NCBI GenBank assembly: GCA_016183985.1
Contig: JACPDN010000010.1
Location: 1-64,000 of the forward strand
Direction: 5' to 3'
Length of the DNA: 64,000 nucleotides
From: Pseudomonadota bacterium
Lineage (GTDB): Bacteria > Pseudomonadota > Alphaproteobacteria > Dongiales > Dongiaceae
Notes under the pieces: generated by a model
What the model was told of the DNA's origin: nothing
What the model saw: the letters and a program-made list of their open reading frames with translations, nothing else
Databases searched by the model: none
Position numbers and translations under genes: made by a program
Shown: positions 32,760 to 41,361 of the stretch, piece after piece
How positions within the stretch are numbered: position 1 is the first letter of the stretch
Layout of the letters: each line of letters begins with the position of its first letter

Positions 32760-35097
32760 ATTGCTCTCGATACTTCTTGACGATGCGCAGGGCGACGATG
32801 TTGAGGATCAGCGTCACGACGAAGAGGGCAAGACCCAGGGCGAAAGCTGCCAAGGTCTTCGGGCTGTCGAATTCCTGGTCGCCCACCAGCAGGGTGACGA
32901 TCTGCACGGTGACGGTTGTCACCGCTTCCAGCGGGTTGGCGGTGAGGTTGGCGGTGAGACCCGCCGCCATCACCACGATCATGGTTTCGCCGATGGCGCG
33001 GGAGACGGCCAGCAGCACGCCGCCCATGATGCCCGGCAAGGCGGCCGGTACCACGACCTGGCGAATGGTTTCCGATTTCGTGGCGCCGAGGGCGAATGAA
33101 CCGTCACGCATGGCCTGCGGGACCGCGTTCATCACGTCGTCGGAGAGCGACGAGATGAAGGGGATGATCATGACACCCATGACCAGACCGGCGGCCAGAG
33201 CCGATTCGGAGGCGACATCGAGGCCGACGCTGGCACCCATGCCGCGAATGAGCGGCGCCACGGTGAGGGCGGCGAAGAAGCCGTAGACCACGGTCGGGAT
33301 GCCGGCCAGGATTTCAATGAGCGGCTTGGCCCAGGCGCGCGTCTTGCGGCTGGCATAATCGGAGAGGTAGATCGCCGACATCAGGCCGACCGGCACCGCC
33401 ACGATCATCGCGATGATGGTGATGAGGATGGTGCCGGCGAAGACGGGGATGGCACCGAAGGCACCGGACTGACCGACTTGGTCGGCACGGATCGCCATCT
33501 GCGGCGACCATTGCAGGCCAAAGAGGAATTCGAGGGGCGATACTTGCGCGAAGAAGCGCATGGCCTCGAAGACCAGCGACAGGACGATGCCGACCGTGGT
33601 GAGGATCGAGAGCAGCGAGCAGACGACCAGCAGGATCATGGTCATCTTTTCGACGGCGTTGCGGGCACGGAAATTGGCGCTGACATGGCGCTGCGCCCAG
33701 GCAAGGCCAATGGCGGCTGCCCCCAGGGTCGCGGCAGCGATGGCCGCCCAGATCACGTCATGCCCGGCCTTGGGATCGCCCGGCAGGTAATGCGCGGTGA
33801 CGGCGCCGAGCAGCAAGGCAAGCGCACCCGGCAGGAAGGCGCCGAGGCCCACATAGACGCCGTGATAGCTCGGCAGCGAATGAAGCTGACGCGTGGCGCC
33901 ACGCACGCTGGCAAAGGCGCGGCGGCGGCCCAATTGGAAACCGACGGAGCTCAGCAGCAACAGCAGGCCGCCGGCGATCCAGGGAAGCAGCGCCGAGGTC
34001 GCGCCGAGGTCGAGCACGGCACCCAATGAGCTGGCGATCGGCAGGGCGGCGAGCACGGCGGTGGAGACGGCCGCATGCTCGGCTTCCGGCATCGGCACCA
34101 TACCCTTGTCGGTAAGATAGCCCTGGGTACCAGACGCCTTCTCGCTCATGAACTCGGCGACGAATTCGGCCAATCCCGGCACCACGTCGCTATGCTGCTT
34201 CTTGACATAGAGATAGAGCTTGCGGGCGACCTCGTAGGAACCGTTGATGATGTTGTCTTCGGTGGGCGTCACGCCATCCATGGCGCTGCCCTGCAGCATG
34301 TCCTGGTTATCGGCGAGGAAGGAGTAGCCGAGGATGCCGAAAGCGACGGGGTTGGCGGCAAGCTTCTGCACGATGAGGTTATCGTTCTCGCCGGCATCGA
34401 TATAGGCGCCGTCTTCGCGCAGGGTCTGGCACTTGGCCTTCTTCACCTTCTCATCGGTGAGCGCTGCGATTTCCGGGAAGGTATGGCAGGCCTTGTCCAT
34501 CACCAGTTCCAGAAACGCGTCGCGCGTGCCGGAGGTCGGCGGGGGGCCCAGCACTTCGATCCTGTCGGCAGGCAGGCCGGGGTTTACTTCGGACCACAGC
34601 TTGTAGGGATTGGCGAGGAGGACGCCGTTGACCGGCACTTCCTTGGCGAGCGCCAGATAGAGATCGCGCACTGTGAGCGCGCGCGGAGCGCCGCCCTTGC
34701 CCGCGGCCAGCACGATGCCGTCATAGCCGATCTCGACCTCGACGATATCGGTGACGCCGTTCTGCTTGCAGGCTTCGACCTCGCCTTCCTTGATCGGGCG
34801 CGAGGCATTGGCGATGTCGGGGAAGCCTTCGCCCACGCCGCCGCAGAAGAGCTTCAGGCCACCGCCCGTACCGGTCGATTCGACCACGGGCGCCTTGAAG
34901 CCTTCTTGCGCGAAATGTTCGGCGACGGCGGTTGCAAAAGGATAGACGGTCGATGAGCCGACGATATGCAGCTGTTCGCGGGCCGCGGCCGCCTGCGGCA
35001 GCAGCGCGCCCAGCGCCAAGACCGCCCCGAACACGACCGCTGAAATGCTTGGCAAACCCAACCCGGCCCGATTCCGGGCGCTCTGCGCTGGCAGCAT
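32752..35097 (-). CDS. PstS-PstC fusion: phosphate-binding domain joined to permease
   Basis: One 781-residue frame joins two normally separate proteins. A signal peptide or anchor (residues 14-39) leads to a complete PstS-type phosphate-binding domain (about 41-340: GSSTVYPF, ESTGTGGGL, PPTSGTRDAF). After a short linker comes an alphaproteobacterial PstC with its extra N-terminal helices (first helix 370-388, then GRRRAFASVR; EAA-like loop about 664-690). The positive residues after the first PstC helix put that end in the cytoplasm, so the binding domain lies outside, a workable topology. I chose ATG 35097 because GGGAGAGAG lies 8 nt upstream and the PHO-box-like site would overlap the start region of the alternative ATG 35121. 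No separate pstS is seen nearby. Confidence 0.9.
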   Translation of the reverse strand: MLPAQSARNRAGLGLPSISAVVFGAVLALGALLPQAAAAREQLHIVGSSTVYPFATAVAEHFAQEGFKAPVVESTGTGGGLKLFCGGVGEGFPDIANASRPIKEGEVEACKQNGVTDIVEVEIGYDGIVLAAGKGGAPRALTVRDLYLALAKEVPVNGVLLANPYKLWSEVNPGLPADRIEVLGPPPTSGTRDAFLELVMDKACHTFPEIAALTDEKVKKAKCQTLREDGAYIDAGENDNLIVQKLAANPVAFGILGYSFLADNQDMLQGSAMDGVTPTEDNIINGSYEVARKLYLYVKKQHSDVVPGLAEFVAEFMSEKASGTQGYLTDKGMVPMPEAEHAAVSTAVLAALPIASSLGAVLDLGATSALLPWIAGGLLLLLSSVGFQLGRRRAFASVRGATRQLHSLPSYHGVYVGLGAFLPGALALLLGAVTAHYLPGDPKAGHDVIWAAIAAATLGAAAIGLAWAQRHVSANFRARNAVEKMTMILLVVCSLLSILTTVGIVLSLVFEAMRFFAQVSPLEFLFGLQWSPQMAIRADQVGQSGAFGAIPVFAGTILITIIAMIVAVPVGLMSAIYLSDYASRKTRAWAKPLIEILAGIPTVVYGFFAALTVAPLIRGMGASVGLDVASESALAAGLVMGVMIIPFISSLSDDVMNAVPQAMRDGSFALGATKSETIRQVVVPAALPGIMGGVLLAVSRAIGETMIVVMAAGLTANLTANPLEAVTTVTVQIVTLLVGDQEFDSPKTLAAFALGLALFVVTLILNIVALRIVKKYREQYE

Positions 35098-35133
35098 GAT
35101 GGAAGCTCTCTCCCTTGTCATTGCCGGCTGAGT

Positions 35134-35151
35134 ACGACACTAATGTTACAG
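35134..35151 (-). promoter_or_regulatory. PHO-box-like PhoB site upstream of the pst operon
   Basis: On the minus strand CTGTAAC-ATTA-GTGTCGT matches 10 of 14 core positions of the tandem CTGTCAT box with the correct 11-nt period. It lies 37 nt before ATG 35097, the position expected for PhoB activation of the operon that encodes phoB itself. Confidence 0.5.
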
Positions 35152-35268
35152 CTTGATGAACCCCATAAAAAGGCGCTTCTGCAATGGGTTAGAGAACCTA
35201 GGACTTGACGGGATGCGTTGGAATCGGCCAGTTTCGGGACGAAAATCACGTGAAGAAGGGCGCCGGCC

Positions 35269-35634
35269 ATGGCCTATGACAGCAACAACATCTTTGCCCG
35301 CATCCTGCGGGGCGAGATTCCCTGCGACAAGGTCTATGAAGACGACCATGTTCTCGCCTTCCGCGATATCCGCCCCCATGCCAAAGCCCATGTCCTGGTG
35401 ATCCCCAAGGGCGCCTATGTGTCGCTCGAGGATTTTTCAGCCCGGGCGTCGGATGCCGAGATTGTGGCCTTCCACCGCGCCCTCCCGAAAATCACGGCGT
35501 TGATGGGCGTCGCCGTCACCGGCTATCGCGCCATCTCCAATAGCGGCGCCGACAGCCATCAGGAAGTGCCGCATTACCATTTGCATCTGCTGGGCGGCCA
35601 ACGATTGGGGCCCCTCCTCAGCCTGCCGCATTGA
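35269..35634 (+). CDS. HIT-family (Hint-like) nucleotide hydrolase
   Basis: The 121-residue protein is a typical HinT-size histidine-triad protein. NIFARILRGEIPCDKVYED is the conserved N-terminus, HVLVIPKGAY the middle strand, and HYHLHLLGG the catalytic HxHxH triad. Such enzymes hydrolyse adenosine 5'-phosphoramidates and related nucleotides in the cytoplasm. It is divergent from the phosphate operon across 171 nt and is followed by a strong hairpin, so it is probably monocistronic. Confidence 0.92.
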   Translation: MAYDSNNIFARILRGEIPCDKVYEDDHVLAFRDIRPHAKAHVLVIPKGAYVSLEDFSARASDAEIVAFHRALPKITALMGVAVTGYRAISNSGADSHQEVPHYHLHLLGGQRLGPLLSLPH

Positions 35635-35654
35635 CGGCCAGAAGCTGTGAGCCG

Positions 35655-35681
35655 GCAGCTGTGAGTGCCGCTCACAGCTGC
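35655..35681 (+). terminator. Hairpin after the HIT gene
   Basis: A perfect 11-bp stem GCAGCTGTGAG/CTCACAGCTGC with loop TGCCG lies 20 nt after the stop. The downstream sequence has no real T-run, so termination may be weak. The 5' arm partly repeats at 35643-35651. Confidence 0.45.
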
Positions 35682-35762
35682 TGCTACATTTGATCATTTG
35701 CGCGCAAGCGCGCGGCACGCCATGAACGGCGTGGCGAGGGCCAATGCGGCGAGGGGAACGCG

Positions 35763-36365
35763 ATGCTGACACTTTACGACAGTGCCATTTCAGGGAATGC
35801 CTATAAGGTCCGCCTGATCCTCAGCCATCTTGGGCTCAGCGCAAAGCGCATCGAGATGAATGTCGATGACGGCTCCACCCGGACACCGGAATTCCTGAAG
35901 GTGAACCGGAATGGCAAGGTGCCGGCGATCGTGCTGGAAGACGGCACGACTCTCTCCGAATCGGATGCCATCCTCTATTACTTCGCCGAAGGCACGCCCT
36001 ATTGGCCGAACGACAAGCTCGATCGCGCGCGCGTGCTGCAATGGATGTTCTTCGAGCAATACAACCACGAGCCGACCATCGCGGTGGTTCGGCACTGGGT
36101 GGCGCATCTCGGCAAGACGCCCGCAAACGAGCCGGCATTGCCGGCAAAGACTGCAGCCGGCTACCGCGCGCTCGACGTCATGGAAAACCATCTGACGGCC
36201 AACGACTATTTCGTGGGCAGGCACTATTCGATCGCCGATATCGCCCTCTATGCCTATACGCATGTGGCGCATGAAGGCGGCTTCGACCTTGGCCGCTATC
36301 CGGCGATCTCAGCCTGGCTGAAGCGTGTGGCAAGCCAGCCCGGCCATATCCGCATCACGGATTGA
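35763..36365 (+). CDS. Glutathione S-transferase
   Basis: The 200-residue protein has the GST layout. The N-terminal thioredoxin-like domain runs to about residue 78 (LTLYDSAISGNAYKVRLIL, then KVPAIVLEDGTTLSESDAIL, the glutathione-binding segment). An all-helical C-terminal domain with DYFVGRHYSIADIALYAYTH follows. GAGGGGAA precedes the ATG. It stands alone, convergent with the lipoprotein gene 9 nt away. The catalytic Ser/Tyr near residue 5-10 cannot be assigned with certainty; the substrate is unknown. Confidence 0.9.
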   Translation: MLTLYDSAISGNAYKVRLILSHLGLSAKRIEMNVDDGSTRTPEFLKVNRNGKVPAIVLEDGTTLSESDAILYYFAEGTPYWPNDKLDRARVLQWMFFEQYNHEPTIAVVRHWVAHLGKTPANEPALPAKTAAGYRALDVMENHLTANDYFVGRHYSIADIALYAYTHVAHEGGFDLGRYPAISAWLKRVASQPGHIRITD

Positions 36366-36374
36366 GGCCTTGCT

Positions 36375-36725
36375 TCAATCGACGATTTCGTAATCGACCT
36401 TGATCGTCGAGCCGAAGGCGAAGATCACGCATTTCATGTCGGCCCTCTCGCACAATTTCAGCGCGCGCTCGGTGAAGCTGCCCGGTCGGCAGCGGTCGCC
36501 GGGGCAATAGGAATAGCCGGAGCCGAGGCCGTCTTCGGTCACGACGAAGACACCGCCGCCGCGCCCGAGCTTGAGCTTATAGGCTTCGAAATCCTCCCAC
36601 ACCGACCGGGCGATGCGCAGAGTCTCGTCATCGGCCACACTGACACGGGTTGGCGACGACTGGCAGGCAGCGAGAAGCGCGCCCAACACAACCGCCGCCG
36701 CCATGCCGTAGAATTGCTTCATCAT
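36375..36725 (-). CDS. Cysteine-rich lipoprotein, paralogue 1
   Basis: The 116-residue protein has a lipoprotein signal (MMKQFYGMAAAVVLGALLAAC, lipobox LLAAC) and four further Cys in SYCPGDRCRPGSF and LCERADMKCVIF. That spacing is conserved in the neighbour at 36737-37108. The pattern suggests two structural disulfides in a small periplasmic domain. I do not recognise the family. The gap to the paralogue is 11 nt, so they are co-transcribed. Starts at ATG 36725 or 36722 are equally possible. Confidence 0.75.
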   Translation of the reverse strand: MMKQFYGMAAAVVLGALLAACQSSPTRVSVADDETLRIARSVWEDFEAYKLKLGRGGGVFVVTEDGLGSGYSYCPGDRCRPGSFTERALKLCERADMKCVIFAFGSTIKVDYEIVD

Positions 36726-36736
36726 GGCACTCTCGT

Positions 36737-37108
36737 CTATTCCACGATCTCGTAGGGCACGACGACGTCGTCGCCCTTGGCGAAGACGACGCATTTGACG
36801 CCCGCATCCTCGCAGATCTTGATCGCCTGTTGGGTATAGCTGCCGGCCATGCATTGCACTTCCGGGCAATAGACATAGGTCGAGCCGGTGCCGGATTCCG
36901 TGACGACGAAGACGCCGGCGGAGGAACCGCGGATACGCAGAAATTCCTGGTAATTGGCCCAGACCGATTTGGTGATGAGCAGCTTTTCGTCCGGCTCCAG
37001 ATTGGCGCGCCCGACCTGCGGCTGGCAGGCGGCAAGCAGCAGCGAAAGCCCCGCACCCACGCCCAGGTGCCGCAGCGCTGATTTGAAACGACCCAAGGAT
37101 GCCCCCAA
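36737..37108 (-). CDS. Cysteine-rich lipoprotein, paralogue 2
   Basis: The 123-residue protein has a lipoprotein signal (LGVGAGLSLLLAAC) and the same core as its neighbour: GVFVVTESGTGSTYVYCP, then C-x(4)-GSYTQQAIKICEDAGVKCVVF, ending VPYEIVE. The likely start is TTG 37108 with AGGA 10 nt upstream; a second TTG five codons in is an alternative. The two genes arose by tandem duplication. Function is unknown. Confidence 0.7.
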   Translation of the reverse strand: MGASLGRFKSALRHLGVGAGLSLLLAACQPQVGRANLEPDEKLLITKSVWANYQEFLRIRGSSAGVFVVTESGTGSTYVYCPEVQCMAGSYTQQAIKICEDAGVKCVVFAKGDDVVVPYEIVE

Positions 37109-37185
37109 TGGTGTTAGATCCTGGAGTATCCTCGCATATTCATTGCAGACTCAACAAGACAGGAAACGCAGCCCCCAGGGTGAGA

Positions 37186-38385
37186 TCAGCGATAGGGATC
37201 CGCCGCGTCGCGCAAACCGTCGCCGAGGAAATTGAAGGCCAGCACCACGATGATGACGGGGATGATGGGCAGCATCAGCCAGGGATAAAGCGCCACGACA
37301 TTGATGTTCTGCGCCTCATTGAGCAGCACGCCCCAGGAGGTGATCGGCGCGCGGATGCCGAGCCCTAAGAAGGAGAGCGCCGTTTCGCCGAGGATCATGC
37401 TGGGAATGGCGAGCGTTGCCGAGGCAATAAGGTGGCTCATGAAGCTTGGCATCAGGTGGCGGAAGATGATGCGCCCCGGCGAAGCGCCCATCAATTGCGC
37501 AGCGACGCAGAAATCCTCCTCGCGCAGGGAGAGAAGCCGTGAGCGCACGGCACGCGCAAGGCCCGTCCAATCGATCAGCCCCAGGATGATGGTGATGCCG
37601 AAATAGACCAGCATCGGCGACCAGGTGACAGGCAGGATCGCCGCCAAAGCGAGCCAGAGCGGCAGATGCGGAATGGAGCGCAGCACCTCGATCGAGCGCT
37701 GCAGCAGATCGTCGACCCAGCCGCCATAATAGCCGGCGAGGCCGCCGAAGGTCATGCCAAGGATGAAACTGACCACCACGCCGAGGAGGCCGATGGTGAG
37801 CGAGATACGCATGCCGTAAAGGATGCGCGAAAGCATGTCGCGCCCCAGACGGTCGGAGCCTAGGAGAAACAGCGGCGTGAACTCGTCCGGCGGGCAAAAG
37901 AGATGCGTGTTGCCCTCGACCAGGCCCCAGAACTTGTAGGGCACGCCTTCGCAGAAAAAGCGGATCAGCCGCGGCTCGATCACGTTCTCGGTATAGACGC
38001 GCTGTAGGTTCTCCATGTCGAGCTTATAGTCGAGCGCATAGACGAAGGGGCCGATGAACTTGCCCTGATGCGTCCAATGCACCGATTGCGGCGGCGCGTA
38101 GATATAGTCGACATTGCGCGAATGCTGGCCGTAAGGCGCCAGGAACTCGACGCAGAGAATGGCAAGATACATCAGTGCCAGCACGAGGCCCGCCGCAACC
38201 GCGACCTTGTGACGGCGGAAGCGCAACCACATCATGCGCCATTGCGACGCCATGTAGATCTTCTCAAGCGCCGGATTGACGCTGTCGATGGCGTAAGGAT
38301 CGAACGGCGCATGGTTGACGAAGTGCGGCAGGCCGGTGCCCGATGGCGTGCGGCCCGAAGGCGTATGGGAAGTCAGATCGCTCAT
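37186..38385 (-). CDS. Peptide-type ABC permease (OppC/DppC-like)
   Basis: The 399-residue permease has an N-terminal cytoplasmic tail, a first helix at about 61-83 (VAVAAGLVLALMYLAILCVEF), then an unusually long extracytoplasmic region of about 100 residues with several aromatic residues. The five-helix permease core follows, with GSDRLGRDMLSRILYGMRIS and EAA loop VAAQLMGASPGRIIFRHLMP. It overlaps the partner permease by 4 nt and is the last gene of the run. The expanded loop may dock the large binding protein at 39427-41361. Confidence 0.92.
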   Translation of the reverse strand: MSDLTSHTPSGRTPSGTGLPHFVNHAPFDPYAIDSVNPALEKIYMASQWRMMWLRFRRHKVAVAAGLVLALMYLAILCVEFLAPYGQHSRNVDYIYAPPQSVHWTHQGKFIGPFVYALDYKLDMENLQRVYTENVIEPRLIRFFCEGVPYKFWGLVEGNTHLFCPPDEFTPLFLLGSDRLGRDMLSRILYGMRISLTIGLLGVVVSFILGMTFGGLAGYYGGWVDDLLQRSIEVLRSIPHLPLWLALAAILPVTWSPMLVYFGITIILGLIDWTGLARAVRSRLLSLREEDFCVAAQLMGASPGRIIFRHLMPSFMSHLIASATLAIPSMILGETALSFLGLGIRAPITSWGVLLNEAQNINVVALYPWLMLPIIPVIIVVLAFNFLGDGLRDAADPYR

Positions 38386-39413
38386 TTCTCGGCCCCCGCC
38401 CCCAAGCGAATTCTGGGATCCAGCAAGGCCAGCATCACATCGGAGATGAAGATGCCGATGACGGTGAGGAAGGCCATGAACATGAGGAACGAACCGGCGA
38501 GATACATGTCCTGCGAGCGCAAGGCGGAGAGCAGCATCGGTCCCGTGATGGGCAGCGACATGACCACCGAAACGATGACCGAGCCGGAAATGAGCTCGGG
38601 CAGCAGCGACCCGATATCAGCGATGAAGGGGTTGAGCGAGATACGCAGCGGATAGCGTAGCAGCAACTTCAAAGGCGGCAGGCCCTTGGCCCGGCCAGTC
38701 GTGACATATTGCTTGTTGAGCTCGTCCAAGAGATTGGCGCGCAGGCGCCGGATCATGCCGGCGGTTCCCGGCAGGCCGATCACCAGGACCGGAATCCACA
38801 TATGCTCGAATACGCTTGCGATCTTGGCCAGCGACCAGGGCTGTCCGATATAAGCCGCATCCATCATGCCGCCGATGGAGGTGCCGAACCAGATATTGGC
38901 AAAGTAGAGCAGCACCAGCGCAATCAGGAAGCTGGGCGTTGCGAGGCCAATATAGCCAAGGAAGGTGAAGACGTAGTCGAAGATCGAATATTGATGCGTC
39001 GCGGAATAGACGGCGATCGGGAAGGACACGATCCAGACGAAGAGAATCGAGGCCAAAGACACGATGACGGTCAGCATCAGCCGGTCGCCAACGACTTCCG
39101 ACACCGGCAGATTGTGTTCGAAGGAATAGCCGAGATCGCCAAAGAGAAGCCCGCCGCTCTTATGCTCCAAACCTTCCCAGCGGCCGAACATCCAGTGCAC
39201 GTATTGCACATACATCGGCTCGTCGAGGCCATAGGTCTTGCGCAGGAAATCCATCTTGTCCTGGTCCATGTTCTCGCCGCGCGACTGCATCTCGGCCATC
39301 ATGGTTTCCAGGAAGTCGCCGGGCGGGGCCTGGATGATGGCAAAGACCAGCATGCTGATGACGAGCAGCGTCGGGACCATGACCAGCACGCGCTGAATGA
39401 GATAGCGAAGCAT
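38382..39413 (-). CDS. Peptide-type ABC permease (OppB/DppB-like)
   Basis: The 343-residue permease begins MLRYLIQRVLVMVPTLLVIS, the typical OppB N-terminus. LGYSFEHNLPVSEVVGDRL is the conserved loop before helix 2, and the EAA region is TTGRAKGLPPLKLLLRYPLR. It is slightly longer than E. coli OppB (306) owing to the extracytoplasmic loop around residues 35-85. It lies 13 nt after the binding-protein gene and pairs with the downstream permease. Confidence 0.93.
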   Translation of the reverse strand: MLRYLIQRVLVMVPTLLVISMLVFAIIQAPPGDFLETMMAEMQSRGENMDQDKMDFLRKTYGLDEPMYVQYVHWMFGRWEGLEHKSGGLLFGDLGYSFEHNLPVSEVVGDRLMLTVIVSLASILFVWIVSFPIAVYSATHQYSIFDYVFTFLGYIGLATPSFLIALVLLYFANIWFGTSIGGMMDAAYIGQPWSLAKIASVFEHMWIPVLVIGLPGTAGMIRRLRANLLDELNKQYVTTGRAKGLPPLKLLLRYPLRISLNPFIADIGSLLPELISGSVIVSVVMSLPITGPMLLSALRSQDMYLAGSFLMFMAFLTVIGIFISDVMLALLDPRIRLGAGAEK

Positions 39414-39426
39414 AAGTGCCGGTTTC

Positions 39427-41361
39427 CTATTGCAGCCGGTTTTCGACGGGGCTCAGCTCCTTGGGGTTCTCTTCCCAGAAGCTGTCCGGCTTGTAGAGGC
39501 CGAAATGTGCTCCCGGCTCCCAGGACCAGATGCCCTTGGCCGGAACGTTGTGGAGGCCCGTGGCGACGATCACGGGCTGGGGAATGTTGGCGACGGTGCC
39601 AATAGTGAAGACTTGCTCGGACCAGAGTTGCAGAATTTCGTTCCAAATTCCGGCGCGGGCTTCCGTGCTGGTCGATTCACGCCAGGCTCTCAGCAAGGCG
39701 GCAAGCTTCTGTGCTTCCGGCAAGTCGATCTCCGAGCCGTTCATGCCACCGGTTTCGATATACTGGCCCCATTTGGGCCACATCAGCTGCTGCTGGGTCG
39801 AGGGGGCAAATTCCTGCGGGCTCATATCGGCCGTCGGCAAGCCGTTATCGACACCGAAAAAGACCGACATGATGCTGTCACCGGCGAAAATGCGGTCGCG
39901 GAACACCTCGCGTTGCGACGGCTTCACGAACATATCGAGGCCCAACTCGCGCCAGCTGTCCTTGATGAGTTCGAGGACGTCGGATTCCTCGGTCGATTCA
40001 CCGGCCGTGTCGACGATGATCGTCATGCGCCGCCCATCGGGCAATGTGCGGAAGCCTTCCTCATCGCGATTGGTGAGGCCGATTTCATCGAGCAGGCGAT
40101 TGGCGGTCGAGACGTCGTAGCTGGCCCAGGCCGACTGGTATTGCGACTTGTAGAGCGGCGACAGGGCCTGGATCGTATTCGCGCTCTCCTTGCCAAGACC
40201 GTAATAGATCGCCTGGTTGATCTCGTGCCGATCGATGCCGAGCGAAAGGGCGCGGCGGAACCGTACGTCGCGGTTGATCGCGCGCCAGGCTTCGTCATTG
40301 CAATTGAGATTGGGGTAGAGCGCAAAATTGGAGCCGCGGCTGTCATCCCACAGGTAAAGCCGGAAGCGCCCGTTCTTTTCCGCCTGCTTCAGGAAGGTGT
40401 AATTGTCGAAGCGGATATAGCGCGCCTGCAGATCGACTTCGCCCGCACCGGCCTTGGCTGGAATGAGTTTGCTTTCGGCGACGTCGAAAACCACCTGATC
40501 GAGATAGGGGAGCTGCTGCCCCTTGGTATCGACCCGGTAATAAAAGGGATTGCGCACAAAGACCAGACGATCCGCTGGCGGCTTCACGCGCAAGACCCAG
40601 GGATCGAGGGTGGGGAGTTTCGGGTTGTCATTGCGATATTGATTGCCGCGCCGGTTGAGAAGCGCCGCCCAGCTCGGCTGACCGCTATCTTTCACGGCTT
40701 CCTCAAGCTCGGCCGCGTCGGCGTATTTCTGATGGAATTTCTTCAGATATTTCGAGGGCGCATAGATATAAAGCGGGCCAGCCGCCGCCAGGGCCGGCAG
40801 GAAGTCGGTGTTGGGCTTCGACCAGCTGTAGCGCACCGTCGTATCGTCAATGATCTCGACCTTGGGTTTTTCGCCATCGACCAGCAGAATGCGCGGCGGG
40901 CCGGCCGGCATGAGGTCAGCATTACTGGCAACGTCCTCCCACCAGAAACGGAAGTCCTCGCTGGTAAAGGCTTTGCCGTTGGACCATTTGTGCCCTTTCC
41001 TGAGATGGAAGGTGAAGATGCGGCCTTCCTCAACGTCGTAGCTTTCCAGGAGGTCGGGCACGATCTTGTAATTGCGGTCATAGCCGACAAGGCGGGCATA
41101 GGAATAGGCCACCAGGATGCGGCTGTCCTTCGGGCTCGCCATCAGCATGCGCATCTCGCCGCCCTGACGACCCAGCTCATCCACGGTGGCGACAGCCGGA
41201 TTTTCGGGCAGTCTCTCGGCGACCGGCGGCAAATCGCCCTTGGCCTCGTCATCGGCAAAATAGGCGGGGCTTACATAGCTCCCCACCTCGGCTGCAAAGG
41301 CAAACGGGGCGCTGAGCGTCAACAGGGCCGCGAGGCCGGCCTTTACGAGGATCTTGTTCAT
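39427..41361 (-). CDS. Peptide-type periplasmic binding protein (SBP_bac_5)
   Basis: The 644-residue protein has a Sec signal (ILVKAGLAALLTLSAPFAFA) and the SBP_bac_5 fold: LVGYDRNYKIVPDLLESYDV, FTFHLRKGHKWSNGKAFTSE and VRFRRALSLGIDRHEINQAI. Its size puts it with the larger alphaproteobacterial members (YejA/MoaA-like) that bind peptides or opine-type compounds. ATG 41361 overlaps the ATPase stop by 4 nt and follows GGAG 9 nt upstream. The ligand is unknown. Confidence 0.92.
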   Translation of the reverse strand: MNKILVKAGLAALLTLSAPFAFAAEVGSYVSPAYFADDEAKGDLPPVAERLPENPAVATVDELGRQGGEMRMLMASPKDSRILVAYSYARLVGYDRNYKIVPDLLESYDVEEGRIFTFHLRKGHKWSNGKAFTSEDFRFWWEDVASNADLMPAGPPRILLVDGEKPKVEIIDDTTVRYSWSKPNTDFLPALAAAGPLYIYAPSKYLKKFHQKYADAAELEEAVKDSGQPSWAALLNRRGNQYRNDNPKLPTLDPWVLRVKPPADRLVFVRNPFYYRVDTKGQQLPYLDQVVFDVAESKLIPAKAGAGEVDLQARYIRFDNYTFLKQAEKNGRFRLYLWDDSRGSNFALYPNLNCNDEAWRAINRDVRFRRALSLGIDRHEINQAIYYGLGKESANTIQALSPLYKSQYQSAWASYDVSTANRLLDEIGLTNRDEEGFRTLPDGRRMTIIVDTAGESTEESDVLELIKDSWRELGLDMFVKPSQREVFRDRIFAGDSIMSVFFGVDNGLPTADMSPQEFAPSTQQQLMWPKWGQYIETGGMNGSEIDLPEAQKLAALLRAWRESTSTEARAGIWNEILQLWSEQVFTIGTVANIPQPVIVATGLHNVPAKGIWSWEPGAHFGLYKPDSFWEENPKELSPVENRLQ

